64,000 bases of DNA from Dactylorhiza incarnata (GCA_033032865.1 JAWHQI010000758.1:1-64000), one strand, 5' to 3'; positions 1 to 10,830 are shown, counted from the first letter of the stretch. The notes: generated from the sequence alone by a model not told the origin. Numbers and translations are program-made.

Positions 1-776
1 AAAGATGAGACCGCTAGCAGCGGTCAAGGCCAGACTTCGCCCGCCGCGGCAAATGCCACTCCTGCGACGGGCTTTCCTTTGATTAAAGAAAAGTGATTAC
101 AGCGGGCTGCAAGTGCAGAAAAAGAGAAGCCGGCCGGTCAGACAGTCCGCAAGACGGGAAACTCAAGTCCGCAGCTCAAACAAGCGAGCTCCTAGATTCG
201 AGTGTGCGTGCCTTATGAACAGTGCCGCCCCCTATTTATAGGCTTGGGGGCCTGCCCGAATGGGCAGGGATAAAATAACCGCCTGCCCGGGTACAGGAGA
301 AACGGGCAGGCGGTGACGGGATGCATAAAGAAGAAAAAAGAAAGAAGCCGCGCGGCTTGGCGGCTTGCTCTTCCGACCTGTCTGGCCTGAGGCTGAAGAT
401 ACTGGGACCAAGTCAATGATTTAGACCGGGCGGCCTCTGGTTTGAGACCGCGGTCTATCTTCTGGACATAGCTTGGCCACTCTTCGGAAGATAACCCGAG
501 TAATTCCCGAGCTGAAACTGCGGCTTGCTCTTCTGGGTGTGAATCTTGAATCTCTGTAGCACTACCCGAGCGGCCTCCTTCCTGAGACCGCGGATAGCCT
601 TCTTATTTTGGCCCTTTGCGACTTTCACTCTTGGGGGCGGTCCGAAACTGACCTCGGACCACCCGGTCTGGTTTACCCTGAGCTGAGGGCAACCGATCCT
701 GGAACTCAGCGGCCTGACCCAGCAGTTCGCCCGGTCCGAGAGTGATCAAACCCGAGAAGCGGTTTTCCGGGTAAAC
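1..776 (-). repeat. O1 3' LTR (type B), truncated by the window start
   Basis: Aligns with 26538-27313, the right-hand LTR of O1, so about 69 bases are missing on the left. On the minus strand it begins TGTTTACCCGG at 776. The bases just inside the element (777 on, read on the minus strand) are the AATATGCGGGGATTA tract that precedes every 3' LTR here, which identifies it as the 3' copy. It holds the shared promoter block with a TATA box (around 235, minus strand). Confidence 0.93.
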
Positions 777-860
777 ATAATCCCCGCATATTTTCAAATC
801 TCAAGAGGATTTCGAAAATATTAACTTTAACCGGGAGACCGCTCCGACTTGCCCTGAATT

Positions 861-870
861 CTATAAGAGA
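861..870 (+). promoter_or_regulatory. TATA-like box of O1 gene X
   Basis: CTATAAGAGA, about 95 bases upstream of the X start codon at 965 and about 85 bases outside the LTR. The same box recurs at the equivalent place in I1 (15641-15651, minus), I2 (44059-44064, minus) and I3 (50786-50791, plus). This implies a dedicated antisense promoter next to the 3' LTR; the function is inferred. Confidence 0.5.
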
Positions 871-2721
871 GCCAGAGAACTCACTCTGCAGATTTTTTCC
901 TGAAATCTCGAGATATTGCTCGCAAGCTGCGGTTGGAATTTCTAAGACCGGTAATTCTTCGATCATGGACTTCTTGGACGCCGTGTTAGACCGTGTGGAT
1001 CCCGCCGGAGATCAGAAAAAAGGGGAAGGTAAAAGGCGTGATCTGACTGAGAGATCGCAGAAGGAAAAGGAACAACAGGACCGGAAAGACCGGAAAAAGA
1101 GAAAAAGGGCCGAGAAAGCCGCGGCGGATAATTCCAAGTCCGTAGTAGGCTCAGCAGTCCCCAAGACTCCTACGGAGCCCGCAGCGGACAGTTCCGGGCT
1201 TCCCCCCCAGCGATCTTGGCCAACTGGCTGCTAGCCCGCTGAACAAAGGGAAGGCCGCCCCTTCTGGAAAAGCTGACTCCAATAGCCCTTCGAAGAAGGT
1301 CGGCGAGGCCGACTCGTTCGACATGGAAATCACCCCGTCCGGGAACCCCCATTTGCTAGTCCGAGACTTGGGGGAGGAGGCGGTTAATTCTCCAAGGCCG
1401 GGCGAGCTGAGTGCCCCTTTCTCCGTGGATGACTACCCCAGTCCCTCCAAAGAGGTTAGCCCAGTTCCGGGTAAGAAAGAGAGGAAGAGGAAGAAGACCG
1501 AGTCAGTGACCGAGCGAATAACCAAGAGGGTCCAAAAGCTAGCCTCCAAGGAAAGGGCGGCCTTCAAGAAACCGGCCGAATCCCTCCTCCAGACCAACTC
1601 GCGGTTAAAAGAAGAGCTTGGCCTAACGACCCCTCCACCCGCTAAGGTAAATGACTCTCCTGCTACCCCTGATGCGAAACCGGGCGACCTGCCTCCGGAC
1701 TCGGTGAGTAGCTTATCACTCAATGGGATCTTTCAGGATATGGACGAGCTGATGGGGCGAGATAAGCTTCTTGACAGCCCGATGTCTTCAAAGCGAGTTG
1801 TTTCCACCACAGACAACACAGCCCATCCCGAGGAGACCGCTCGGGCGGTGGTCGAAGAGCGGGAAGCTGCTGCCCGGACCGCTCTGGAGGTCGAAAAGCA
1901 AGAAGCTGCTGCTCGGGCCGCTCTGGAGGTCGAAGAGAGAGCGAGGGAACTCGGAGAAGTGCTGAGAGTGCAGGCGGGGGTCCCCTCGGTGATGACCGGT
2001 GAGGAGATAATGATGGCGAAGAAGGAAGGAGCGGAGCGGGTTTTGAACAAGCCGCTGCGGCCTGATCCTTTCGTACCAGGTAAGCATCCCACGGATTATA
2101 AAGCTGTCCGCTTCTTCATCCCGCGGCCTTGTCATAACAAGTTACTCTGGCAAGGCGGCCTGTGCGCCCAGATATTGATCTTACATTTATGTTCATTTTG
2201 TATTTTTATGGCGTTGTATGCTCCTGCTTCTTATAACCCGAGCGACCTCTTGCAGATAGCGAGGAACAGATTGTAACGCCGGGCGACCTTGAGGCCAGCC
2301 TGCCTCCATTACTCCCCCCACTATCAACCGATGCGACGATTTCGCAAGGAGGGCCGCAACTTTTTGATCGTCTTGAGGAGGATCTGGTGAATCTGAGGGC
2401 CCGCTTGAAGGAGGTGGAAGATCGGGAGGCCGGTACTCGGATTGCTCTGGAGGCCGAGAGAATGGCGAGGGGGAAGACTGAAGAGACGCTGAAGGCTCAG
2501 CTTGAGACCGCGCGAGCTACGGTGGAGGCCGAGAAGAGAGCAAGGGTGGCGCAAGTCGCCATTCTGACCGCTCAGCTCGAGAAGGAGAAGCGAATATCGG
2601 CTAAGTTCGAGGAAGACTCGAAATATTATCAAGACAAATTCCTGCGGTTAACCAGGGAAGTCACTGCGGGCCGGCGAGGTATGAATGATGGGATGCAGAT
2701 TGTTAGCCGCCCGACTGTTGG

Positions 2722-3556
2722 TGTTTGCCCGGAAAACCGCTTCTTGGGTTGGACCATTATCAGACCGCGCGGACTCCTGGGCCAAGCCGCTGGGTCCTGG
2801 GATCGGCGGTTCTCAGTTCAAGAAGGGCCAGGCCGGGCGGCCTGGTGTCATTTCCGGATCGCCCCCAAAGGGATAAGATCGTCAAAGAGCCAAGGCAAGA
2901 AGTTCATCCGCGGTCTCAGCCAGAAGGCCGCGCGGGTTGTCCCATAGAAACTCGAAGTTCCAGCCCCGAAGAACAGGCCGGGGCTCCAGATCGAAGGCTA
3001 CCCAAGTTACCTCGTGAAGATCGGCTAAGTCATGACCAGAAGGCAGACCGCGGCCTCAATCTCCAAACCGCGCGGTCTGCATTATTGACTTGGTCCCGGT
3101 GTCCTCAGCCGCAAGCAAGACAGGTCGGGAAGGCAGGCCGTCAGGTCGCGCGGCCTCTTTCTTTTTCTTCTTTGTGCATCCCGTCACCGCCTGCCCGTTT
3201 CTCCTGTACCCGGGCAGGAGGTTATTTTATCCCTGCCCATTCGGGCAGGCCCCCAAGCCTATAAATAGGGGGCGGCACTGTTCACAAGACACGCAGACTC
3301 GAATCCAAGAGCTCGCTTGTCTGAGCTCCGGTCTCGAGTTTCTGGTCTCGCGAACTGTTGACCGGCCGGCTTCTGCTTTCTCACATTTGTAACCGCTACT
3401 TTTCAATCAAAGGAAAGCCCGTCGCAGGAGTGGCATTTGCCGCGACGGGCAAAGTCCGGCCTCGACCGCTGCTAGCGGTCTGAATTCTCTAACTAAATAG
3501 TAACCGATAGTCCGCAGCCTTCAATTTTCTTCGTAAGCGCACTTTTGAATCGAACA
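2722..3556 (+). repeat. I1 5' LTR (type A)
   Basis: Starts TGTTTGCCCGG and ends GAATCGAACA, with terminal TG...CA. It has a GC-rich U3 with palindromes such as ACCGCGCGGT, a TATA box TATAAATA at 3260-3267, and in U5 two successive hairpins: GCCCGTCGC paired with GCGACGGGC (3417-3450, one change on the right arm in this copy) and GACCGCT/AGCGGTC. Short open frames inside the LTR are not supported as genes. Confidence 0.95.
3260..3267 (+). promoter_or_regulatory. LTR TATA box driving sense (gag-pol) transcription
   Basis: TATAAATA inside the near-palindrome CCTATAAATAGG, which reads CCTATTTATAGG on the other strand. It is conserved in all LTRs of all three types (for example 31766-31773 in I2). 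Transcription would start about 30 bases downstream, in the GGCACTGTTC area. The start site is inferred. Confidence 0.7.
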
Positions 3557-3558
3557 GA

Positions 3559-3577
3559 AACACGCGACCTTCAGATC
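3559..3577 (+). other. Putative primer-binding site matching an internal part of tRNA-Phe (I1)
   Basis: AACACGCGACCTTCAGATC starts 2 bases after the 5' LTR. Its reverse complement equals positions 37-55 of plant tRNA-Phe(GAA) as I recall that sequence: end of the anticodon loop, variable loop, T stem and first T-loop bases. There is no TGG, so no pairing with a tRNA 3' CCA end is visible. The same site at the same offset occurs in O1, O2, O3, I2 and I3 (the last two with one G.U-compatible change). Confidence 0.65.
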
Positions 3578-3607
3578 GCGAACTATCAGCGAAATCTTTG
3601 GTTCAGA

Positions 3608-6600
3608 ATGTCAGACCGCCAGTTCCCTCCAAGAGACCGGTCCGATCATAGCGATGACTCCCTGTGGGAGGCTCTGGAGCGAACTAAGAGAGAAGCCGAC
3701 CAGGCTCAGAAAGTAACTGATCAGCGTCTGGACGCGATCAGTCAGGCTCTAGCTCTACTAACCCAGCGGTTAGCTCCCCTACAGGCCGCGGTTAACCCGG
3801 CCATGACCCCTATTCTACCTCCTCCACCTCCATACCCATTTGCGCAGGTCGCTCACTCCCAACCGCCACCAGAAGGTTCTGCGGATCGGCAGAATTTCTA
3901 CCAAGAGGCCGCGCGGCGTATGCCGGCTCGAGTCCTTGACTTCCGGGGGGCGGCTTCTCAGGCCGCTCGCTTTTCCTATCCGCCTGAGGTCGCCGCCTAC
4001 CAGTCCTACCCGGCCGGAGCACCTGCCCGCTCCTATCAGGCGGCCTGTCCGCAAGTGACCGCGGCAGAGGTCCCTTATAACCCTGCTTTCCCTCTGTACG
4101 AGGATGCCGAGGAGAGTTCTCCCTTCACCGACGAAATCCGAGGAGAGCCGGCCCCAAACAACTTTCGAGAACCACGCATGTCAGCATATAGTGGGGAGTC
4201 CGATCCAGCAATACACCTCCAGGCATTTGAATCGGCTGTTGCTCTGAGGACCATCACTGATGCAACAAAGTGCAAGCTCCTGGTGACATCCTTTGATGGG
4301 CAGGCCAGAGAATGGTTTTACGGATTGCATCCTCGATCTATCAGATGCTTTGCGGAATTGCGTAGAGAATTTCTGCTTCGATTCTCTACCTCTAAGAAGA
4401 GGAAGAATGGTCCGGCAGCCCTATTCGAGATACGACAGCAAGAAAACGAAACATGGGCCCGTTTCGTCGATCGTTTCCAAAGGGAAATAATGGAGGTGCA
4501 AAACGTCGACCCAGAGTTATATAGGGTCGCTCTGATGCATGGCCTTAGAGAGGGGCCGTTGAAATTTGAGGCTCAAATCAGGGAGCCAAAAACATACCAG
4601 GAGATGATTAGTCTGGCTAATAAATTCATCAGGGGGGAAAAGACTAATCCTGGTTATGTTGCCAAATTGCTCAGCGACAATGATCAGTTCAATCCCGCAT
4701 CAACTCATCAGCAACGTTATAATCATCCATCTCGGCCTGATTTCGAACCCCGGGCTCAGAGGGGGAGAAATCTTAAGCCTAAACAACCATTTCTCGGCCA
4801 TCAACGGTTTCAAGATCAGAAACCGCCGTTGGCCATCGCACCCACTCAACGCAAGGGAGTTCCGCAAATAATGCCCGTGTATCTGCCACAATACATCGCA
4901 CAACCATCTCCACCTATCCCGTCCATCCGATATGATGAATCACAGGATTCATTCACCCCTCTCAACGTAACCATGAATGAGGTCGTGCAGATTCTTCAGA
5001 AGAGGCCTGACTTTAAAAGGCCCCCTCCTTTGAAATCAGAAGTTCGCAATCGGAACCCGAACCTTTATTGTGAATATCATAAAGAAGAGGGGCATCAGAC
5101 TGAGGATTGCCGGGCCCTCCGGTGGTTGATAGAAAAACTCCTGAAAGAAGGAAAGCTTCGGGGGTTGATTCGGCAAGAAACTCCGGGTGAACCGCGAGCT
5201 GAGAAGAAGAAGGAAGTGGTCGAAGTGACATGGGAGTGTGCAGATGTGGAAGAAGCAGGTTGCTATGGGGATATACATCCCACAACCGAATGTATAGAGG
5301 TGAATGACGTTGGCCCTCTTGGCAATGTCTATTGCATTCATGGTGGGGCAGGAGTAGAATCTTCTCGAAAGTCTAGCATCGGGAGAGTTATGAAGCAGGA
5401 AGTGGCAGTCGCCTCCACTTCTACTCCAGAAAGGGCGGTCGTTACCTTTGGCCAGGAAGATCTGTCCCCAAATGTAAATCCTTTTGATGATGCAGTGGTG
5501 ATAAAGGCGGTTATTGAAAACTACACCGTGCACAAAATTCTAATTGATACTGGCAGCTCAGTTAATCTCATCTTCCGCGAAACGTTGAAGCCCTTAAGAC
5601 TGGGAAGTCTTTGTTCTCCACAGAAGGGCCCCTCTATGGCTTCTCGGGAGAGAAGAAAGAAGTAGAGGGGTGTGTAAAGCTTTTGGTATCGCTGGGGGGT
5701 ATAACGAAGCTGATAAACTTCGTGGTGGTGGAAGCCCCAAGCAGCTACTGTGCAATTTTCGGAAGGCCAATTCTGAACGCTTACAGAGCTGTAGTATCTA
5801 CTTTTCATTTGGCCTTGAAATTCGCCGCTGAGGGACGTCAATATCGGATCCGAAGCGATCCAAGGGTTGCACGTGAATGTTATGTGAAGACAGTTAATAT
5901 GATCACCAAGGCACCACTTTGCGAGGCTCAAAATGACATCCACAAGGTGTCCAAATTCCCTGAGGAAATCAAAGAAAGCACAGAGCGGAAAGGAGTTTTC
6001 CTGGAACCTGCCCAGGAGACCCAAGAGATCCCCATTGCTGAGGGGGAAGAGAAAAGGCTTATCATCAACGCCGAGCTGTCGGAGGAGGAAAAAGCTCAAC
6101 TAACCTCCTGTCTGTTGGAGAACTTGGACATCTTCGCCTGGTCAGCGGAGGACATGCCTGGGGTAGATCCAGATGTAGCGTGCCATCACCTCAACATCTC
6201 TCCTGAATTCAAGCCGATCCAGCAAAAGAAGAGGGAGGTGGCAACAAAGTTGGCATTGCCCATCAGAGAGGAGGTTTCCAAGCTCCTGAAAGCGGGTTTT
6301 GTTTCCGAAATTCAATATCCAACGTGGATGTCAAACATTGTAATGGTTCCAAAATCTGGTGGGAAGTGGCGCATGTGCGTAGACTTCACGAAGCTCAATA
6401 AAGCGTGCCCCAAAGATTGTTATCCCTTGCCTCGGATAGATGTTTTAGTTGATTCCGCAGTAGGATATAATTTCATGAGCTTCCTAGATGCGTTTTCTGG
6501 TTATCACCAGATTAAGATGCACAAACCTGATATCCCGCATACATCCTTTATTACCAATGATGGATGTTATTGTTATCTTGTCATGCCCTTCGGGCTCAAA

Positions 6601-9224
6601 AATGCGGGGGCGACATATCAGAGGATGATGGACACAGTGTTCAAAAAACAGAAAGGGAGAAATCTTGAAGTATATGTAGATGATCTTCTTCTAAAAAGTA
6701 AAACTTTTTCAATCCATCTGAAAGACCTCGTAGAGACGTTCGCTACTCTGCGGAGGTTTAAATTAAAACTGAATCCTTTGAAATGTGTGTTTGGGGCCAA
6801 CAAAGGAAAATTTCTGGGACATCTTCTCACTCCCGATGGCCTCGCACCGAATCCCGATAAAATAAAAGCCATCCTGGATATGAACCCTCCCCGTAACCCG
6901 AAAGAGGTGCAACAACTTGGGGGGAGGCTTGCAGGATTGAGCCGATTCATTTCCAAATCGGGGGACAAAAGCGCTCCATTTTTCAAAACACTTAGGGGGG
7001 GATCTAAGTTCGAATGGAGTAAGGAGTGCGACAATGCTTTTGAACAGTTGAAAAAGCAGTTAACCTCAACCCCTCTTCTTCAAAGCCCTCGCGAAGGGGA
7101 AACACTATTCTTATACTTGGGAGTGGGCCCAGATGCGATAAGCTCTGTCCTGGTGCGGGAAGAGAAAAAGAAGCAGTTTCCGATATATTATGTCAGCCAC
7201 ATCCTCAGAGATACGGAAACTAGATATTCAATCTTGGAGAAATTAGCCTTGGCTTTGGTCATGTCATCACGAAGGCTCCGCCCCTATTTTCAGGCTCATC
7301 CCATTCAGGTGGTCTCGGATCATCCACTAAAAAGTATCTTAGAAAAGCCGGATCATTCAGGAAGGTTGGCTAAATGGGCAATTGAGCTAAGCGAGTTCGA
7401 AATATCATACGTTCCCAGAACGGCAATAAAGGCACAAGTATTGGCAGATTTCTTGGTGGACACGACGGAGTCTAATCCAGAACAGAGAGTACAATCTCCC
7501 TTGGCTTGGATCATTTATGTGGATGGGGCTTCTGGCAGAAACTCCGTGGGAGCCGGAGTGGTTCTGATCAGTCCAAATGGCGTCAGGCTGGAGCAGGCTA
7601 TCAAATTTTTCTTTTCAGTTACAAATAACCAGGCCGAATACGAAGCATTCTTGGCTGGCTTGAGACTCGCGAAGGAGCTTGGGATAGAACATGTTCATGT
7701 GAAAACTGATTCTCTTGTGATGGACTCGCAGGTTCTGGGGAATTATGAAACAAGAGAACCGATGTTGAGAAAATATCTATTCCTAGCGAAGAAAGAAATT
7801 GGGAGATTCAAATCCTTCATCATCGAACACATTCCGAGAACACAGAATGAAGAGGCAGATGAATTATCAAAGTTTGGTCTTCCATCCGGAGGGGTGACCT
7901 CAGAACTTTTTCATCCGGCAATAGATGGGACGGAAGAAGAGGAGCTCATGCAGATCGATCAAAATCCTTCCTGGAAAGATCCTTATGAACTATTTCTGTC
8001 AAAAGGGGAGTTTCATTCGTCAATCAAGGACAGAAATAGATTCAGAAGAAAGGCAGCCTACTACTACTTGATGGCAGGAGTCTTGTATAGGAAAACTCTG
8101 ATTTCTCCCTCAGCACGGTGCGTTTCAGAAGAGGAGGTCCCGGCTATACTTCAGGAAATTCATTCGGGAGAGTGCGGTAGTCATTCAGGAGCAAAGACTT
8201 TGGAGAAAAGGATCTTGCGGCAGGGATATTTTTGGCCGACCATGAGGAAAGATGCTGAAGCATTTGCCAGGCGATGTGTCCAGTGCCAAAAGTTCGCTCC
8301 TCTTCAGCATTTGCCTGCTCAGTCACTCAGGTCGATAACCGCGCCGTGGCCTTTTGCAGTATGGGGAATGGATCTTATGGGACCTTTTCCGATGGCCAGC
8401 GGTCAACGCCGTTTCATCCTTGTAATGATCGACTATTTCAGTAAGTGAATTGAGGCAAAAGTGCTAGCAAAAACAACAACTCAGATCGTCAGAAACTTCA
8501 TCTGGGGGAAATAATCTGCCGGCATGGAATTCCGTTAGCAATTGTTACCGATAACGGTCCCCAGTTCAACAATTCCGAGATGAAAAGCTTCTGCGATCAG
8601 GCGGGAATTGATCTGCGATTTTCCTCAGTACATCATCCCAGGACCAATGGTCAGGTGGAAGCAGCAAACAGGCAAATCCGGCAGCTCTTGATGAAAAGGA
8701 TCTTAAATCAAAAAGGGAATTGGGCGGACCAGCTCCCTTCCATCCTTTGGACTCTTCGCACTACGCCATCTTCAGCTACAGGGGAGACGCCGTTCAAACT
8801 ATCTCATGGCTCAGAGGCCGTTGTTCCCGTAGAATTTGAAGTGGTCACTCCAAGGGTTATATATGCAAAAGAGGGAGGAGAATCATGGATGGAGGAAAAT
8901 GATGAGGCTATGAGGTACAGTCTGGATCTGATCGAGGAGCTTCAAGACGAGGCAACTATCAGACAGGAGGAAGTTAAAAGGAGGATGGCAAAATATTTTG
9001 ACAAGAATGTCAGGGTAAAGCAGTTCGCAAGCGGTGATTTGGTACTAAAGAAGGTAGATGCTGCGGCCAGGTCTGGTAATGTTGGAAAACTGGATCCTAA
9101 TTGGGCAGGACCTTTTATCATCAAAGAAGTATTAAAGAATGGGGCCTACCGTCTCCACACCAGTGAAGGGGAAGACATCCCGCGTACTTGGAGCGGTGAC
9201 GATCTTAAACGATTCTATCCTTGA
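3608..9224 (+). pseudogene. gag-pol: I1 gag-pol polyprotein, inactivated by two frameshifts and one stop
   Basis: The start is taken at ATG 3608 (MSDRQFPPRD), the start shared by all copies; the open frame before it runs into the LTR without an ATG. Domains in order: retrotransposon gag domain, zinc knuckle of the form C-x2-H-x4-H-x4-C (around 5070-5110), protease (DTGSSVNLIF, about 5547), RT with YVDD (about 6670), degenerate RNase H, archaeal-type RNase H (VDGASG, about 7520), and an integrase with HHCC zinc finger and DD35E core. Compared with intact I2 there is a one-base deletion near 5585 (ACGTTTGAG to ACGTTGAAG), TGG to TGA at 8446-8448 (Trp of SKWIEA), and another one-base deletion near 8508. 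Protease to integrase therefore cannot be made as one protein. Confidence 0.95.
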
Positions 9225-9590
9225 ATTATCTCTTTTATTCTCTACATTTCTTTTGATATTAAATGAAAAGCCCTATACTGACACCTCTTCTTGTTTGATG
9301 GTTCCATGCATTGTGAATTTCAATATACATAACTCATTCCCTAAACCTCTGAGATATCGCCAAATTCTGCTCGAACCCCCTCGGATTGTAGTCGTAGCGT
9401 AAAACCCACCAAGACCATGTGATGCGGGGAGTTTTCGCACACATGTAGTGGTAGCTTGCCAATTCCGCTGCGGTGGTCTTCAGAATTTTGGATCCCGGCC
9501 GATATCTGACACACCCCTGCATCAAGGGAGGTCTAGGTGATTGTCAGCTCTATCATGCCCCGAAGGGATATAGTTACAGCTTTGATGATC
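9225..9590. other. I1 spacer, conserved block after the gag-pol stop
   Basis: No coding potential. A block of about 230 bases (roughly 9350-9580) is nearly identical in I2 (37855-38090) and recognisable, inverted, in O1 (20430-20650), while the bases just after the stop codon diverge more. Such conservation outside genes suggests a role for the RNA or DNA itself, for example 3' processing, but nothing specific is recognised. Confidence 0.6.
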
Positions 9591-9890
9591 TTTCTGAGGA
9601 AAGCAATGTTCGCCGCCGAGGCCCACCTGCCCAACTGATCATCATAGTCTATGACCATCGAATACTCTTAGGTACTCTCGAAACGGTGCCTAGTTGGGCC
9701 CACAACTGAGTTGATCTCTCTGAGGAAAGCAATGTTCGCCGCCGAGGCCCACCTGCCCAATTGATCAACTCGGCTTGTAACCCTAGGCAAGAGAGCGGAT
9801 GAGTCGTTTACAGCTCTTATGACCACTTGAGGAAAGCAATGTTCGCCGCCGAGGCCCACCTGCCCACTTGGTCATTTGAGTCTGTACATA
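9585..9890. repeat. I1 spacer: three hairpins with a common core and different complementary arms
   Basis: Three direct copies, ~110-125 bases apart, of a ~38-base core beginning GAGGAAAGCAATGTTCGCC and ending GGCCCACCTGCCCA (cores start near 9597, 9720 and 9831). The arms around each core differ but pair with each other: TGATGATC/GATCATCA, GAGTTGATC/GATCAACTC, and ATGACCA/TGGTCAT. The same three arm types recur in the same order in I2 and, inverted, in O1. Confidence 0.85.
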
Positions 9891-9991
9891 CCTTTTTTAT
9901 TCTCTCTACAGGGAGGCATTTGCCTCTTATGGTTTCTTGTACAAGAACAATTCGAGGAAGATTTGGTTAAAACAAGTGCAGGTGTTCGTCT

Positions 9992-10006
9992 ACCCTAATA
10001 AAGGGT
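9992..10006 (+). terminator. AATAAA stem-loop, candidate poly(A) signal
   Basis: ACCCTAATAAAGGGT, with arms ACCCT/AGGGT around the AATAAA. I2 has ACCCC...GGGGT at the same place (a compensatory change) and a second copy. It lies on the gag-pol strand ~780 bases after the stop codon, but retroelement poly(A) sites are normally in the LTR, so a role in 3' end formation is only inferred. Confidence 0.4.
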
Positions 10007-10014
10007 TATGATAA

Positions 10015-10830
10015 ATGAGACCGAGCGGTCTGAAAATCCAAACCGAACGGTCTGATTGGATATAAGTTGGGATATTCTCTGACAAGTATATGATTACCCG
10101 GGTTGTTATTTAACCGGGCGATCTTATCAAATTTTTAATTGGATATCTCCGGAGCCGATTATCTGTTACCCAGGTTGTTATATAACCGGGCGGTCTTATC
10201 AATGTTTTATAAGATGGAAATCTCCGAAGATGATCATCTATTACCCGGGTGACATTCAAACCGGGCGAGTCCATTCATCTTCTATAAAGATTGATATTTC
10301 TGGAAATGATATATAGTTGCTCGGATTTCATTCTGACCGGTCGAATTTATCTATCTGTCCATCCGTTAATGAGTTGGGTATTTCTACATTCAGATCATAT
10401 GGTTGTCCGGATTGCATTCTAACCGGGCGGATATGCCCGTCTTTTATTAAGTAAAATGTTTCTGAATCTATTCATATGATCGCCCGGGTTGCACTCTAAC
10501 CGGACGGATCTGACCATTCCTAATCAAGATTCCGGAACAGATTATCTGATTGCCCGGGTTGTATTCAAACCAGGCGGGATTATTCATCCTTTATAAAATT
10601 GGATACTTCTGGAGCTAATTATGTGATCGCTCGGGTTACACTTTGACCGATCGGATATATCTATCTCTCTACTCCATCAAGTTAATACTTATGGATCTGG
10701 CTATACAATCCAGGTTGAATTTTAAAACCGGCCGGGCATTATCCACCCCTGAATGAATAATCAGAATTGGATATTCCTGGATTTGAATATGTGGTCGCTC
10801 GGATTGTGTTCTAACCGATCAGGTTAAGCT
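10015..10830. repeat. I1 spacer: array of ~10 imperfect inverted repeats (CCCGGGTT...AACCGGGC)
   Basis: About every 60-100 bases there is a pair such as GCCCGGGTT, ~8 bases, then AACCGGGCGG (for example near 10095, 10170, 10244, 10410, 10483, 10550). The sequence between pairs is AT-rich and variable. It opens with two palindromes, GACCGAGCGGTC (about 10020) and ACCGAACGGT (about 10043). I2 (38770-39210) and O1 (19370-19900, inverted) have shorter versions. No open frame of interest. Confidence 0.75.

Noticed and set aside
213..416. Small open frames in the LTRs (here and at the same place in 2725-3392, 15709-16406, 26749-26952, 31231-31982, 44137-44903, 50031-50713, 58283-59058)
   Set aside because: They recur only because the LTR recurs, overlap the TATA box and R region, differ in frame between LTR types and have no domain.
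1733..2135. Open frames antisense to genes X and pol (for example 1733-2135, 14336-15058, 55261-56662)
   Set aside because: They are frame shadows of biased coding sequence, and not independently conserved.
3545..3607. Upstream extension of gag-pol starting at the LTR edge
   Set aside because: There is no ATG in that extension, and the conserved ATG of MSDRQ is the first in all six copies.
9585..9890. Self-cleaving ribozyme (hammerhead) in the core-and-arm repeats
   Set aside because: The CUGANGA and GAAA core with a proper three-way junction is not present; I do not recognise any other ribozyme class in the core.
9585..10830. CRISPR-like array or tRNA cluster in the spacers
   Set aside because: Repeats are hairpins at irregular spacing in a plant retrotransposon, the intervening sequences are not spacer-like, and no cloverleaf was found.
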